From CAYYJM01 sp964471755 (GTDB taxonomy: Bacteria > Planctomycetota > Planctomycetia > Gemmatales > Gemmataceae), in the NCBI GenBank assembly GCA_964471755.1, contig CAYYJM010000041.1, forward strand, positions 1 to 31,501: DNA of 31,501 nt. The letters are read 5' to 3'. A program made the translations under genes and the position numbers. The stretch's first letter is position 1. Each line of letters starts with the position of its first letter. This document shows, piece by piece, positions 1 to 7,663 of this stretch. A model generated the notes under the pieces. That model had not been told where the DNA came from, ran no database searches, and was given only the letters and a program-made list of their open reading frames with translations.

Positions 1-74
1 GTGCGCTTACTCCGCTCGGCCTGCGGCCTCGCTGCGTGCGCGGCTCTGACGGATCGCTGTCCTGGAGCGTCACG

Positions 75-2309
75 ATGCTGCGCGAAGAGCAGATCGACAT
101 CCGCCGCAAGCGTGCGGCCGAGGAGGGCCTTTGCGTCCAGAATCTGGGCCGCAATCGCATCTTCAGCGATTACCTCGTCACCAACCCACGCACCAGCGGC
201 CAGTACAAGGTCTCCATCCGCGGCTTCGATCTCGGCGAGAATACCTGTGAGTGCCCCGACTTCAAGACCAACACCCTGGGCACCTGCAAGCACATCGAGG
301 CCGTCCTCGCCGCGCTGATGGAGGACGCTCCGCCCCAGGTTCGCCGCAAGAAGGCGACCATCACGCAGCCCGAGATCTACCTCCATTACGGCGAGCAACT
401 CCGCATCGGCATCCACCTGCCGGCTCGGCCGTCCGACGCCCTGGCCCTGCTCGCCGAACGCTTCTTCGACGCTCGCCATTTCTTTCAGCCCGGCGAGAGC
501 TATCAGCACCTCATCGACACGGTGGGAAGTGTCCCTGAACAGGTGACCATTTTCTCCGACGCCCTGGAGTTCATGGACCGTGAGATCGAGCGTCAGGAGA
601 TGGCCGCCTGGGAAGACGAGATGCGCCGCCAGCTGGCCGAGGGATCGCTCGATCTCGACGATCCCGACGAACCGCTTGGCCGCCTGCTCCGGACGCCGCT
701 CTATCCCTACCAGATCGAGGGAGCCCTGTTCCTGGCCTGCCGTGGTCGAGCGATCCTCGGCGACGACATGGGCCTGGGCAAGACGATCCAGACGATGGCC
801 GCCGTCGAGATCCTGGCCCGGAAGCGCGGCATCGAGCGTGTCCTGGTCATCGCCCCGGCCTCGGTCAAGTATCAGTGGGAAACCGAGATCCAGAAGTTCA
901 CCGACCGCTCGGTTCAGGTCGTCGATGGCACCAGCGCCCAGCGCGATAGCCGTTATCGCCAGGCCGCGTTCTATCGGCTGATCAACTACGAATCGGCGAT
1001 GCGCGACCTGGAGAAGCTCAACGCCTGGCAGCCGGATGTCATCGTCCTGGACGAGGCCCAGCGCATCAAGAACTGGGAGTCGAAGACGACGCGGGCGATC
1101 AAGAAGCTCCGCAGCCGATACGCCATCGTCCTGACCGGCACGCCGCTGGAGAATCGGCTGGAGGAACTCTACAGCATCGTGCAGTTCGTCGATGATCGCC
1201 GCCTCGGCCCGGCGTTCCAGTTCCTGCACGACCATCGCATCCTCGACGCCGACGGAACGCTCAAGGGCTACCGCAATCTGGAGGCGATCCGCGAGAAGCT
1301 GTCGCCGATCCTGCTGCGCCGGACGCGAGACGCCGTCCTGGGTCAGCTCCCGGCCCGCACTGACACGACGCTCTACGTCGAGATGAGCGACGAGCAGCGG
1401 CGCCTGTACAACGAGCATCAGCACACGCTGGCCATGCTCCTGCAACGGAAGTACCTCAGCGAGTTGGAGCGTCGGCGCGTCCTGTGCGCGATCGCCAACC
1501 TGCGCATGCTCTGCGACAGCACCGCCCTGGTCGATCCGACGACGAGCCACGCGCCGAAGCTCGACGAACTGGAAGAACACCTGCGCGACTGGATGAGCAG
1601 CGGCCCGCACAAGGTCGTCGTCTTCAGCCAGTGGGAGAAGATGCTCCACCGGATCGAGCCGGTGTTGCAGCGTCTGGGTCTGGGTTACGTCCTGCTCTCC
1701 GGCAGCGTTCCGGGCAAGGATCGCCGAGCCCTGATCGAGAAGTTCCGCGAAGATCCTGACTGTCGGGTCTTCCTCTCGACCGACGCGGGCGGCACGGGTC
1801 TGAACCTTCAGGTGGCCGACATCGTTCTCAATCTCGAATCGCCGTGGAACCCGGCCGTCCTGGAACAGCGGATCGCTCGCGTCCACCGACTCGGTCAGCT
1901 TCGGCCGGTGCAGGTCTATCATCTGGTCACGCGTGACAGCATCGAGGAGCGGGTGCAGCGGGTCGTGTCGCGCAAGCGCGAGCTGTTCCAGTGCCTGTTC
2001 AGCGGGACGAGCGACGAGGTCACCTTCGAGAGCGTCGGCCAGCAGACGTTCCTGGAGACGGTGCGCGATCTGTTCCGTGACGAGAACGCTCCCGCAGAGG
2101 AGGTGGCCGCACCGCCGCCCGCACCATCGACGCCGTCGCCGGATTTGTTCGTGGCGGGGGTACAGTTCCTGGAGGCCCTGGCCGACGCCCTGCCGGAGAA
2201 TGCAGATGCCGGCCAGGTGGTGACGCTGACGTTGCCCGACCGCGAGATCCTGGCTCGCGGCGTGGCCGCATTGAAGAAACTGCTCACCCGGTTCGATCCT
2301 CCCGCGTGA
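75..2309 (+). CDS. SWIM zinc-finger SNF2-family DEAD/DEAH helicase
   Basis: Predicted Swi2/Snf2 ATPase that probably translocates on DNA; the cellular role is unknown. An N-terminal SWIM zinc finger is visible (C58-x-C60-x10-C71-x-H73). The ATPase core follows, with Walker A GDDMGLGKT at about 229-237, Walker B DEAQ at about 326 and motif III LTGTPLEN at about 353. The C-terminal RecA lobe has STDAGGTGLNL and a motif VI-like QRIARVHRLGQ. About 100 less conserved residues end the protein. ATG at 75 is chosen because GGAG lies 7 nt upstream. The frame stays open to the window edge (GTG at 36 is another option), so the N-terminus could be longer and the gene may be cut at the left end. Family assignment is very secure; the start is not. 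Confidence 0.93.
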   Translation: MLREEQIDIRRKRAAEEGLCVQNLGRNRIFSDYLVTNPRTSGQYKVSIRGFDLGENTCECPDFKTNTLGTCKHIEAVLAALMEDAPPQVRRKKATITQPEIYLHYGEQLRIGIHLPARPSDALALLAERFFDARHFFQPGESYQHLIDTVGSVPEQVTIFSDALEFMDREIERQEMAAWEDEMRRQLAEGSLDLDDPDEPLGRLLRTPLYPYQIEGALFLACRGRAILGDDMGLGKTIQTMAAVEILARKRGIERVLVIAPASVKYQWETEIQKFTDRSVQVVDGTSAQRDSRYRQAAFYRLINYESAMRDLEKLNAWQPDVIVLDEAQRIKNWESKTTRAIKKLRSRYAIVLTGTPLENRLEELYSIVQFVDDRRLGPAFQFLHDHRILDADGTLKGYRNLEAIREKLSPILLRRTRDAVLGQLPARTDTTLYVEMSDEQRRLYNEHQHTLAMLLQRKYLSELERRRVLCAIANLRMLCDSTALVDPTTSHAPKLDELEEHLRDWMSSGPHKVVVFSQWEKMLHRIEPVLQRLGLGYVLLSGSVPGKDRRALIEKFREDPDCRVFLSTDAGGTGLNLQVADIVLNLESPWNPAVLEQRIARVHRLGQLRPVQVYHLVTRDSIEERVQRVVSRKRELFQCLFSGTSDEVTFESVGQQTFLETVRDLFRDENAPAEEVAAPPPAPSTPSPDLFVAGVQFLEALADALPENADAGQVVTLTLPDREILARGVAALKKLLTRFDPPA

Positions 2310-2692
2310 CTGCCGGCTTCTGTAGCGATTACATCGAGATTGCACGTTTTACATGTTGTCCGGCCGCTTCAGAGGCGGCTGATTCAACCACCTCGATATC
2401 TCAAGTTGTTATCCTTAAACGACTTGAGACATTTCAAGGAGGCCGCCAAAATCTCTGGCACGCCGCGTGCTTTAGTGAGAGACGACCCGATCAGCAACAG
2501 GAAGAGACGAGTGGATCAAAAAGGTCGAAGCGGTTCCCCCACCGTGCGGCCTATTCCGGACAGAAAACCCGGTTCAAGGAGGACTTCCCCCCTCCAACCC
2601 AGTGAACCGGACGGAATGTTTCGGAACAATCCAGGCGTCGCTTCCCCTGTCCTCCTCATGCCAGGACCCAGTTCCCCGAGCCTGTCTTTGAG

Positions 2693-2728
2693 GCCGCTCG
2701 CTCCCCCGCGAGCGGCTCTCATCTTTTT
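2693..2728 (+). terminator. rho-independent terminator-like hairpin
   Basis: Perfect 9-bp stem (GCCGCTCGC at 2693-2701 with GCGAGCGGC at 2708-2716), 6-nt loop TCCCCC, then TCTCATCTTTTT. It lies almost 400 nt beyond the helicase stop and about 135 nt before the next start. It may therefore end a long 3' UTR or a separate small transcript. Confidence 0.55.
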
Positions 2729-2801
2729 GGCGCTGTGCGGTTTGCATCGAATCACGGAGCCGACCGTTCCCCCGCGTGGCTCAACTCGTCACCAGTTTCG
2801 C

Positions 2802-2830
2802 TTCCGTCCCTCCCCCAATCGTGCTAAAAT
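2802..2830 (+). promoter_or_regulatory. candidate extended -10 promoter
   Basis: TGCTAAAAT at 2822-2830 matches an extended -10 (TGnTAnAAT-like). A weak -35 TTCCGT lies 17 nt upstream at 2802-2807. It is 34 nt before the start of the 147-aa gene. Prediction by eye only. Confidence 0.35.
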
Positions 2831-2863
2831 GCGGCCATCATCACCCAGAGCGGATCCGCCGAC

Positions 2864-3307
2864 ATGAACATCCAGATCGACGTCTCATCTGCCATGAACA
2901 GGTCACCGGCAGAGGCCTCCGTACCTCCTGCGCCCACCTCGGAAACCGTGAATCTGCTCCGCCAACTGCTCGAGGTCCAGCGCGAGCAACTCTCCCAACA
3001 GCGTGCCGCTGCGGCCGCCCACGACCACTCGGCCCGCTGGCGCGCGTTCCTGAATCGCTGGCAGAGCGAGTTCCCCGGCCTGGCCGAGGGGTGCCGGCGC
3101 TCCCTGCCCCTGCTCGAACGAGTCTACAGCCGACTCATCCACGAGTTGACCGAACGCCTGGCTGAGGAAGGCCCGGAGTGCCTGGAGAACGATTTTTCCC
3201 TGCAAGATTTCCTCGACCGCTACGGCATGCGACTGGCCCAGCTCGGTACGATCATGAACCTCGTCGGTCCCCTGGCCGAGGCCGGTGGTTCGGGCGAATC
3301 GGCCTGA
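2864..3307 (+). CDS. conserved hypothetical protein, 147 aa
   Basis: I do not recognise a named family, although the style is that of small soluble proteins seen across planctomycetes. The first 30 residues are low-complexity Ser/Ala/Pro. The rest is predicted mostly helical: a Gln/Arg-rich helix around 35-60, then a Trp/Arg/Leu-rich segment, then a C-terminal FLDRYGMRLAQLGTIMNLVGPL stretch (split here as residues FLDRYGMRLAQ and LGTIMNLVGPL) that looks like the conserved part. No signal peptide, membrane segment or catalytic motif is visible. The ATG at 2864 follows a candidate extended -10 promoter. A second ATG lies 10 codons in. The gene is followed 63 nt later by the channel gene on the same strand. 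Confidence 0.8.
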   Translation: MNIQIDVSSAMNRSPAEASVPPAPTSETVNLLRQLLEVQREQLSQQRAAAAAHDHSARWRAFLNRWQSEFPGLAEGCRRSLPLLERVYSRLIHELTERLAEEGPECLENDFSLQDFLDRYGMRLAQLGTIMNLVGPLAEAGGSGESA

Positions 3308-3370
3308 TGGTTGCCGAACACCTGCCCGCTGGTTAGAGTGTCCTTCGTCTCTCTTGACGAAGGAGCCTCC

Positions 3371-4264
3371 GTGAGCGAGTTGAAGCCGAATCCCTGGGCC
3401 GCGTGCGCCGCGGAGATCCTGGGAACGTTCATTCTGGTCTTTCTCGGCCTCGGCGCGGTTCATGCCGCCGTCCTCACGGGCGCTCAGTCCGGCCTCTGGC
3501 AGGTGGCCGTCGTCTGGGGTGTGGCCGTCACCCTGGCGATCTACGTCGTCGGTGGTGTCAGCGGCGCACACATCAACCCGGCCATTACGGTCGCCCTGGC
3601 CGTCTGGGGCCGATTTCCCTGGCTGCGGGTCGGCCCCTACATCGTGAGCCAGGTTCTCGGAGCCGCTCTGGCCGCGCTGCTGCTGCTGGCCCTCTTCGCG
3701 CCGTACCTCGCCGAACGCGAACAGGAGCGGGGAGTCGTGCGCGGCCAACCGGGCAGCGATCTGACGGCGATGTGCTTCGGCGAGTATTTCCCCAACCCCG
3801 GCCCGCTCTCGACGGCTTCCGGTCCCTACGATCCGACCACGCGGGCCGCCTTCGACGCCAGAGTATCGGAAGGCACGGCCTTCCTGACCGAGACGGTCGC
3901 CACGCTCCTGCTGGCTCTGGTCGTCTTCGCCCTGACTGATCCGCGCAACACGGCGGCTCCGGGAGCGGGTCTGGCTCCCGCCTTCATCGGCCTGGCGGTC
4001 GCCGTGCTGATCTCGGTCGCCGCACCGCTGACGCAGGCGTGCTTCAACCCCGCTCGCGACTTCGGCCCGCGGTTGGTCGCCTACTTCGCCGGCTGGGAAT
4101 CGATCGCCATTCCGGGTCCGCGCGGCGGCTTTGCCACCGTCTATATCCTCGCGCCGACGCTGGGAGCCATCCTCGGCGGCGGCCTTTACCTTGGGGTTCT
4201 CGCTCCGACCCAGTCTGTCTTTGCTCCACCCGACCATCACGACTCCAGAGACTCTCAGCCATGA
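3371..4264 (+). CDS. MIP-family channel, aquaglyceroporin-like
   Basis: Membrane channel for water, glycerol or another small neutral solute. Both NPA boxes are present: HINPAIT with Asn near residue 69, and FNPARDFGPR with Asn near residue 226. The Asp after the second box is typical of glycerol-facilitator-type MIPs. Six to seven hydrophobic segments fit the fold, and 297 aa is slightly longer than usual because of a roughly 45-residue polar loop between the halves. The GTG at 3371 is preferred because AAGGAG ends 5 nt upstream; the frame opens earlier at 3311 without such a signal. Its stop overlaps the next start as ATGA, so translation of the COG0523 GTPase is probably coupled. Substrate cannot be told from sequence. 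Confidence 0.93.
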   Translation: MSELKPNPWAACAAEILGTFILVFLGLGAVHAAVLTGAQSGLWQVAVVWGVAVTLAIYVVGGVSGAHINPAITVALAVWGRFPWLRVGPYIVSQVLGAALAALLLLALFAPYLAEREQERGVVRGQPGSDLTAMCFGEYFPNPGPLSTASGPYDPTTRAAFDARVSEGTAFLTETVATLLLALVVFALTDPRNTAAPGAGLAPAFIGLAVAVLISVAAPLTQACFNPARDFGPRLVAYFAGWESIAIPGPRGGFATVYILAPTLGAILGGGLYLGVLAPTQSVFAPPDHHDSRDSQP

Positions 4265-5373
4265 CGCGCATGCGGTTCATCATGATCGGCGGCTTCCTCG
4301 GTGCCGGCAAGACGACGACGCTGGCTCGCCTCGCGCAGTTCTACCAGGCGCGCGGCCAGCGCGTCGGCCTGGTGACCAACGACCAGGCGGCGGACCTCGT
4401 CGATACGAACAGCCTGCGCTCGCAAGGCCTGGCCGTCGAGGAGGTCGCCGGCGCGTGCTTCTGCTGCCGGTTCGAGGATCTCGTCGGCTGCGTCGGCAAG
4501 CTCGAAGCCAGCCAGCGGCCCGACGTGATCCTGGCCGAGCCGGTCGGCTCCTGCACCGATCTCGTCGCCACGGTCGTTCAGCCGCTGAAGGACCTCTACG
4601 GAACCCGCTTCGAGGTCGGCCCGTACCCGGTTCTGTTCAAGCCGTCGCACGGCCTGCGCATCCTGGAACCGAAGCCGGGCCAGAAGGGCGGCTTCTCGCC
4701 CAAGGCGGAGTACATCTTCCGCAAGCAACTGGAGGAGGCCGACGCCATCGTCCTGAACCGGATCGACGAGATGACGCCGGCCGAGATCGATCGCGTCGTC
4801 GGCCTGGTGCAGACGCAGTATCCTGGCGTGCCGGTGCTGAAGCTGTCGGCGAAGACGGGCCAGGGCTTCGAGTCGCTGACAGCCCTGCTCGACCAGCAGG
4901 GCAATTTCGGCCGCAGGATCCTCGACATCGACTACGACACCTACGCCGAGGGCGAGGCGGAACTGGGCTGGCTGAACAGCACCGCCCAGGTCCGGGCCGA
5001 ATCGGCGTTCGGTCTCGATGAACTGCTCCTGGCGGTGGTCGAGAAGTTGCAGGCCAGGCTGGCCGCGACCGGGGCGGAGGTGGCCCACCTGAAGGCGATC
5101 GGCCTGGCCGAGGGAGCGTTCGGCGTGGCAAACCTGGTGTCAAGCGGCGGTCAGCCCGAACTGTCGATGCCGGCGCGGATGAGCGTCGGTGAGGTGAACC
5201 TGATCGTCAATGCCCGCGTGGCGATGGACCCGGAGCAGCTCGAAGCCGAGGTACGGCAGGTGGTCCAGGAGATCGCGGCGGCGTACGGGGCGAACCTGAT
5301 CTTCGGTCAGACGCAGAGTTTTCGTCCAGGCCGACCGACGCCGACGCACCGGTACGCGTCGGCGACGCCATGA
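4261..5373 (+). CDS. COG0523 (CobW/HypB/UreG-type) GTPase, putative metallochaperone
   Basis: P-loop GTPase of the G3E family, whose members insert or deliver metal ions such as Zn, Ni or Co to client proteins. Visible motifs: Walker A GGFLGAGKTT at 10-19, the family's CxCC metal-binding motif as C66-F-C68-C69, and NRID at 166-169 in the G4 position (NKxD-like). The C-terminal part (about 240-370) differs from the classical CobW C-domain. The start is fixed by the ATGA overlap with the channel gene. At 370 aa it fits the family. Coupling with a MIP channel is unusual, as these GTPases more often sit near metal transporters or Zur-regulated genes. No metal operator was recognised upstream. Confidence 0.9.
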   Translation: MTRMRFIMIGGFLGAGKTTTLARLAQFYQARGQRVGLVTNDQAADLVDTNSLRSQGLAVEEVAGACFCCRFEDLVGCVGKLEASQRPDVILAEPVGSCTDLVATVVQPLKDLYGTRFEVGPYPVLFKPSHGLRILEPKPGQKGGFSPKAEYIFRKQLEEADAIVLNRIDEMTPAEIDRVVGLVQTQYPGVPVLKLSAKTGQGFESLTALLDQQGNFGRRILDIDYDTYAEGEAELGWLNSTAQVRAESAFGLDELLLAVVEKLQARLAATGAEVAHLKAIGLAEGAFGVANLVSSGGQPELSMPARMSVGEVNLIVNARVAMDPEQLEAEVRQVVQEIAAAYGANLIFGQTQSFRPGRPTPTHRYASATP

Positions 5374-5458
5374 CTCCGCGACCTCCTTCGCTGCCTCTTG
5401 CAGGGTTTCCACATTCGGGGTACTGTGGTAGTTGATGGGCCGAAGAATCCGAGGACGC

Positions 5459-5767
5459 ATGGCTGCGCCACGGCAAATCATCTGGGTCGATCCCGCGGAA
5501 CTCCACGTGCCGCCCAGCCGGTCACAAGGGGCCGACCCGGCCAAGCTGACCAGGCAGATCGCCCTGCACGGGAGTTCCCTTGACGGGATGCCACCGCTGG
5601 AACTCGTTCGCGGGCAGGGTGGAGCGTTGCGAATCAACGACGGCGTCACCCGAGCGACCCGTGCCGCGAAATTGAGGCCAGGCGAACTCGTCCCTGCCGA
5701 GATCATTCAGGACTTGCCGAACTTGAACGTCGCCCGTACCCCGAAGATCAAGGACGTGCTGCCATGA
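5459..5767 (+). CDS. small ParB-like nuclease-fold protein
   Basis: A 102-aa protein resembling the N-terminal ParB/Srx (sulfiredoxin-like) fold: IIWVDPAEL opens it, and near residue 60 RINDGVTRATRAAKL matches the position of the nucleotide-binding GxxR box, with DGVTR in place of the usual GHHR. There is no helix-turn-helix or C-terminal dimer domain, so it is not a chromosome partition ParB. ATG 5459 is chosen because GAGGA sits just upstream (spacing only 3 nt); ATG 5435 or TTG 5432 would add 8-9 residues. The stop overlaps the next start as ATGA, so the two genes form a translation-coupled pair. Function unknown; ParB assignment is moderate. Confidence 0.7.
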   Translation: MAAPRQIIWVDPAELHVPPSRSQGADPAKLTRQIALHGSSLDGMPPLELVRGQGGALRINDGVTRATRAAKLRPGELVPAEIIQDLPNLNVARTPKIKDVLP

Positions 5768-5979
5768 CCAGTCAACAGCGGGCCGAGGTTCTCCAGGCCA
5801 TCGCCGAACTCTGGGAACGCTACCCACACTGGCGCCTGGGGCAACTCATCGACAACGCCGCCGGGTGGGCCGACATCTCAACGTGGGACGTCGAGGATGA
5901 ACAACTCCTCACCGTGATCCGGGCTCACCTCGACGCTCTTGCGGCATCGCGCGAACAGGTCGCCACAGCTGACCGCTGA
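5764..5979 (+). CDS. small hypothetical protein, 71 aa, partner of ParB-like gene
   Basis: Small acidic soluble protein with no named domain that I can assign. It begins with a helix-like TSQQRAEVLQAIAEL, followed by ERYPHWRLGQLIDNAAG and a WDVEDEQLL segment. This order (helix, 'YPHWRLGQL', 'WDVEDEQLL') looks like a compact conserved family in planctomycetes, but that is recollection and not a search. It overlaps the ParB-like gene by 4 nt (ATGA), so the two are probably made in a fixed ratio. The gene ends 5 nt before the convergent E1 gene stop. Confidence 0.75.
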   Translation: MTSQQRAEVLQAIAELWERYPHWRLGQLIDNAAGWADISTWDVEDEQLLTVIRAHLDALAASREQVATADR

Positions 5980-5984
5980 TCGCC

Positions 5985-7019
5985 TCAATGCCCGATGTAC
6001 CGCGCGTACAGTGTCCGGGCCCTGTCCAGATCGTTGGTCCCCTTGATGATCGCCCGGCCATCGGGGAAGACCGTGAACTCGTAGTCGTCCACGGTAAACT
6101 TGAGCAGGAAGCGATTGAACTGCACCTGACCGAGCGTCGAGAGGTGCTGGGCCATCTCCTCGAAGTTCAGCTTCCCGGCGACCTTGTGCGTCACCTGTAC
6201 GGCGTTTCGGCCGCACAGGCTCGTCGTCTGCGAGCCCTGTGCGCCTTCGAGCCACTCGAAGTTTCGCCGCTGACAGCAGGGGCAATCGACCTTGCCGTGC
6301 AGCGGCGCGACCTTGATCCGCCGAGAGGTGTTCTCCCAGATGTCGAAGTAGAGCAACTCGCGGACGATCTTGTCCTTCTTGTCGGCCAGGATCTTGATCG
6401 CCTCGGCCGCCTGATAGCTGGCCACGATGTTGACGATCGGCCCCAGGACGCCGGCCGTCTCGCAGGTGCCGGTGTCGCCCGGAGCCGGAGCCGCCTCGAA
6501 GACGCAGCGCAGACAGGGCGTCTCGCCCGGCAGGATGACCATGACCTGACCATGACCGCCGATGCAGCCGCCGTAGACCCACGGCTTGCCCGTCTTCACC
6601 GCCACGTCGTTGATCAGGTAGCGGATCTCGAAATTGTCGGTGCCGTCGAGAATCAGGTCGGCATCGCGCGTCAGTTCGAGGATGTTCGTCCGATCGATGT
6701 CGGCGACGACCGGCTCGACGGTGACACTGGAGTTGATCGCCCGGAGCTTCTTCGCGGCGGCCTCGGCCTTGGGCAGGTTGTCGGCGATGTCCTGCTCGTC
6801 GAAGAGAACCTGACGCTGGAGGTTACTCGGCTCGATGAAGTCGCGATCGACGATGCGAACGAAGCCTACGCCGGCCCGGACCAGGGCGTTGGCCAGCACG
6901 GTGCCCAGAGCTCCGCAGCCGCAGACGGTGACGCGGGCGGCGAGCAGTTTCTTCTGGCCCTCTTCGCCCAGGCCGTAGAAGCGCATCTGCCGGCTGTATC
7001 GGTCCAGGGAAACGCTCAT
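5985..7019 (-). CDS. moeB: MoeB/ThiF/HesA-family adenylyltransferase (E1-like)
   Basis: E1-like enzyme that adenylates the C-terminal Gly of a ubiquitin-like sulfur carrier, the step before thiocarboxylate formation. Visible: nucleotide-binding VCGCGALG (33-39), DRDFIEPSNLQRQ with the conserved Asp, Asn and Arg (58-70), DGTDN (125-129), structural zinc pairs C169/C172 and C246/C249, and GTCETAGVLGP with C186 at the possible acyl-linking cysteine. After the zinc site there is an extra domain of about 85 residues with TVFPDGRAIIKGT instead of a rhodanese. It overlaps the 116-aa gene by ATGA and is last in an operon with carrier and PLP enzyme. The 'moeB' name reflects fold only; the partner here need not serve molybdopterin. 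Confidence 0.93.
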   Translation of the reverse strand: MSVSLDRYSRQMRFYGLGEEGQKKLLAARVTVCGCGALGTVLANALVRAGVGFVRIVDRDFIEPSNLQRQVLFDEQDIADNLPKAEAAAKKLRAINSSVTVEPVVADIDRTNILELTRDADLILDGTDNFEIRYLINDVAVKTGKPWVYGGCIGGHGQVMVILPGETPCLRCVFEAAPAPGDTGTCETAGVLGPIVNIVASYQAAEAIKILADKKDKIVRELLYFDIWENTSRRIKVAPLHGKVDCPCCQRRNFEWLEGAQGSQTTSLCGRNAVQVTHKVAGKLNFEEMAQHLSTLGQVQFNRFLLKFTVDDYEFTVFPDGRAIIKGTNDLDRARTLYARYIGH

Positions 7020-7366
7020 GCGTCGTCACTCTCCTCGGTCGCGTCTGCGCCGAACTCTTCCAGAAACGAACGGAACAGCTGGCCCAGTTCGCGGGGCCAT
7101 TTCTCCTGACGGGCGTATGCCGACAGGCTCGCCAGGTCTTCCTGGACCCGCCGGCGATGGTCGTCGTCGAGTCGGCCGAGGCACTGACCGATCTGGTCGA
7201 GAACCTCCTCGGCCGCCACCGGATGCACCACCTCGTCATCGGAGCCAGACAGGAAGACGGTCGCATGCAGCACCGCCAGCAGCAGCGGATCGATGCCGAG
7301 TTCTGCTGGCACGACCGGAAAGACGGCTGAGCCCTCCGGCACTTCCTCGTCCGGTGCGAACGTCAT
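7016..7366 (-). CDS. hypothetical protein, 116 aa, between sulfur carrier and E1
   Basis: Unrecognised acidic, Leu-rich soluble protein. It starts 1 nt after the carrier stop and its own stop overlaps the E1 start (ATGA), so it is deeply embedded in the operon. A hydrophobic helix-like centre (LGIDPLLLAVLHATVFLSG) is followed by two amphipathic helices; the C-terminus is Asp/Glu-rich. I looked for a JAMM metalloprotease signature (His-x-His plus downstream Asp), as in Mec+/HcyD proteins of other carrier systems, and did not find one. It could be an adaptor between carrier and E1 or PLP enzyme. ATG 7366 is chosen because residues upstream in frame belong to the shifted carrier gene. Confidence 0.8.
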   Translation of the reverse strand: MTFAPDEEVPEGSAVFPVVPAELGIDPLLLAVLHATVFLSGSDDEVVHPVAAEEVLDQIGQCLGRLDDDHRRRVQEDLASLSAYARQEKWPRELGQLFRSFLEEFGADATEESDDA

Positions 7367-7367
7367 G

Positions 7368-7640
7368 TCAGCCTCCGGCGACGGCGGGGATGATGGCCAG
7401 GTCGTCGCCGTCCTTGACCGGCGTGGCCAGGTTGTCGAGGTAGCGCACGTCCTCGTCGTTGAGATACAGGTTGACGAAGCGGCGGACCTGTCCGTTGTCG
7501 AACAGCCGCTGGGTGATGCCGGGATACTTCGCGCCGAGCGCGTCGAGGACGGCCTGGACGGTCGAGCCCGCGACCTCGACGACGGCAAGGCCGTCGGTGT
7601 GCGGACGCATCGGCGTCGGAATCTGGACTTTCACTGGCAT
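7368..7640 (-). CDS. MoaD/ThiS-like ubiquitin-fold sulfur carrier
   Basis: 90-aa beta-grasp protein ending in the diagnostic Gly-Gly tail (residues 89-90), which an E1 adenylates and a sulfur donor converts to thiocarboxylate. Other family marks: VKVQIPTPMR at the start, the central GSTVQAVLDALGAKYPG helix, a RFVNLYLNDEDVRYLDN segment, and VKDGDDLAIIPAVAGG at the end. It resembles the MoaD/CysO-type carriers more than short ThiS (about 66 aa). It follows the PLP-enzyme gene after a 137-nt gap filled with a repeat hairpin. Together with the E1 it forms a complete carrier-charging pair. MoaD proper is unlikely because no other molybdopterin gene is near. Confidence 0.92.
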   Translation of the reverse strand: MPVKVQIPTPMRPHTDGLAVVEVAGSTVQAVLDALGAKYPGITQRLFDNGQVRRFVNLYLNDEDVRYLDNLATPVKDGDDLAIIPAVAGG

Positions 7641-7663
7641 GGTGGAACGCTCCTGTCGTGTCC

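Larger units (their letters stand above)
2310..2863. other. gene-free stretch with several hairpins
   Basis: About 550 bases with no convincing gene, visibly less GC-rich than the neighbours. The open frames here have coding-unlike, Pro/Arg/Ser-rich translations and no ribosome binding site. A GCCGC/GCGGC hairpin lies at about 2363-2379. A second hairpin at 2400-2428 has an 11-bp stem with one G-U pair. The 10-mer TTCAAGGAGG occurs twice (about 2434 and 2574). A terminator-like hairpin and a promoter candidate near the right end are listed separately. It could be a long leader or hold a small RNA. Confidence 0.5.

Noticed and set aside
2340..2867. 175-aa open frame in the 2310-2863 gap
   Set aside because: No ribosome binding site, low-complexity C-terminus, and it spans a terminator-like hairpin and a promoter candidate.
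2903..4240. 445-aa open frame on the minus strand
   Set aside because: It lies opposite the channel and 147-aa genes. Composition is Gly/Arg/Asp/Gln-rich without any domain; it arises from the GC-rich codon usage of the real strand.
5459..5767. Chromosome or plasmid partition parB
   Set aside because: Only a ParB/Srx-like N-terminal piece of 102 aa, no HTH, no parA partner and no parS-like sites seen.
5988..7109. 373-aa open frame on the plus strand
   Set aside because: Complement of the clear E1 gene, with low-complexity translation and no family features.
7016..7366. JAMM/Mec+-type protease for the sulfur-carrier operon
   Set aside because: The expected His-x-His and downstream Ser/Asp pattern is absent; the protein remains unassigned.
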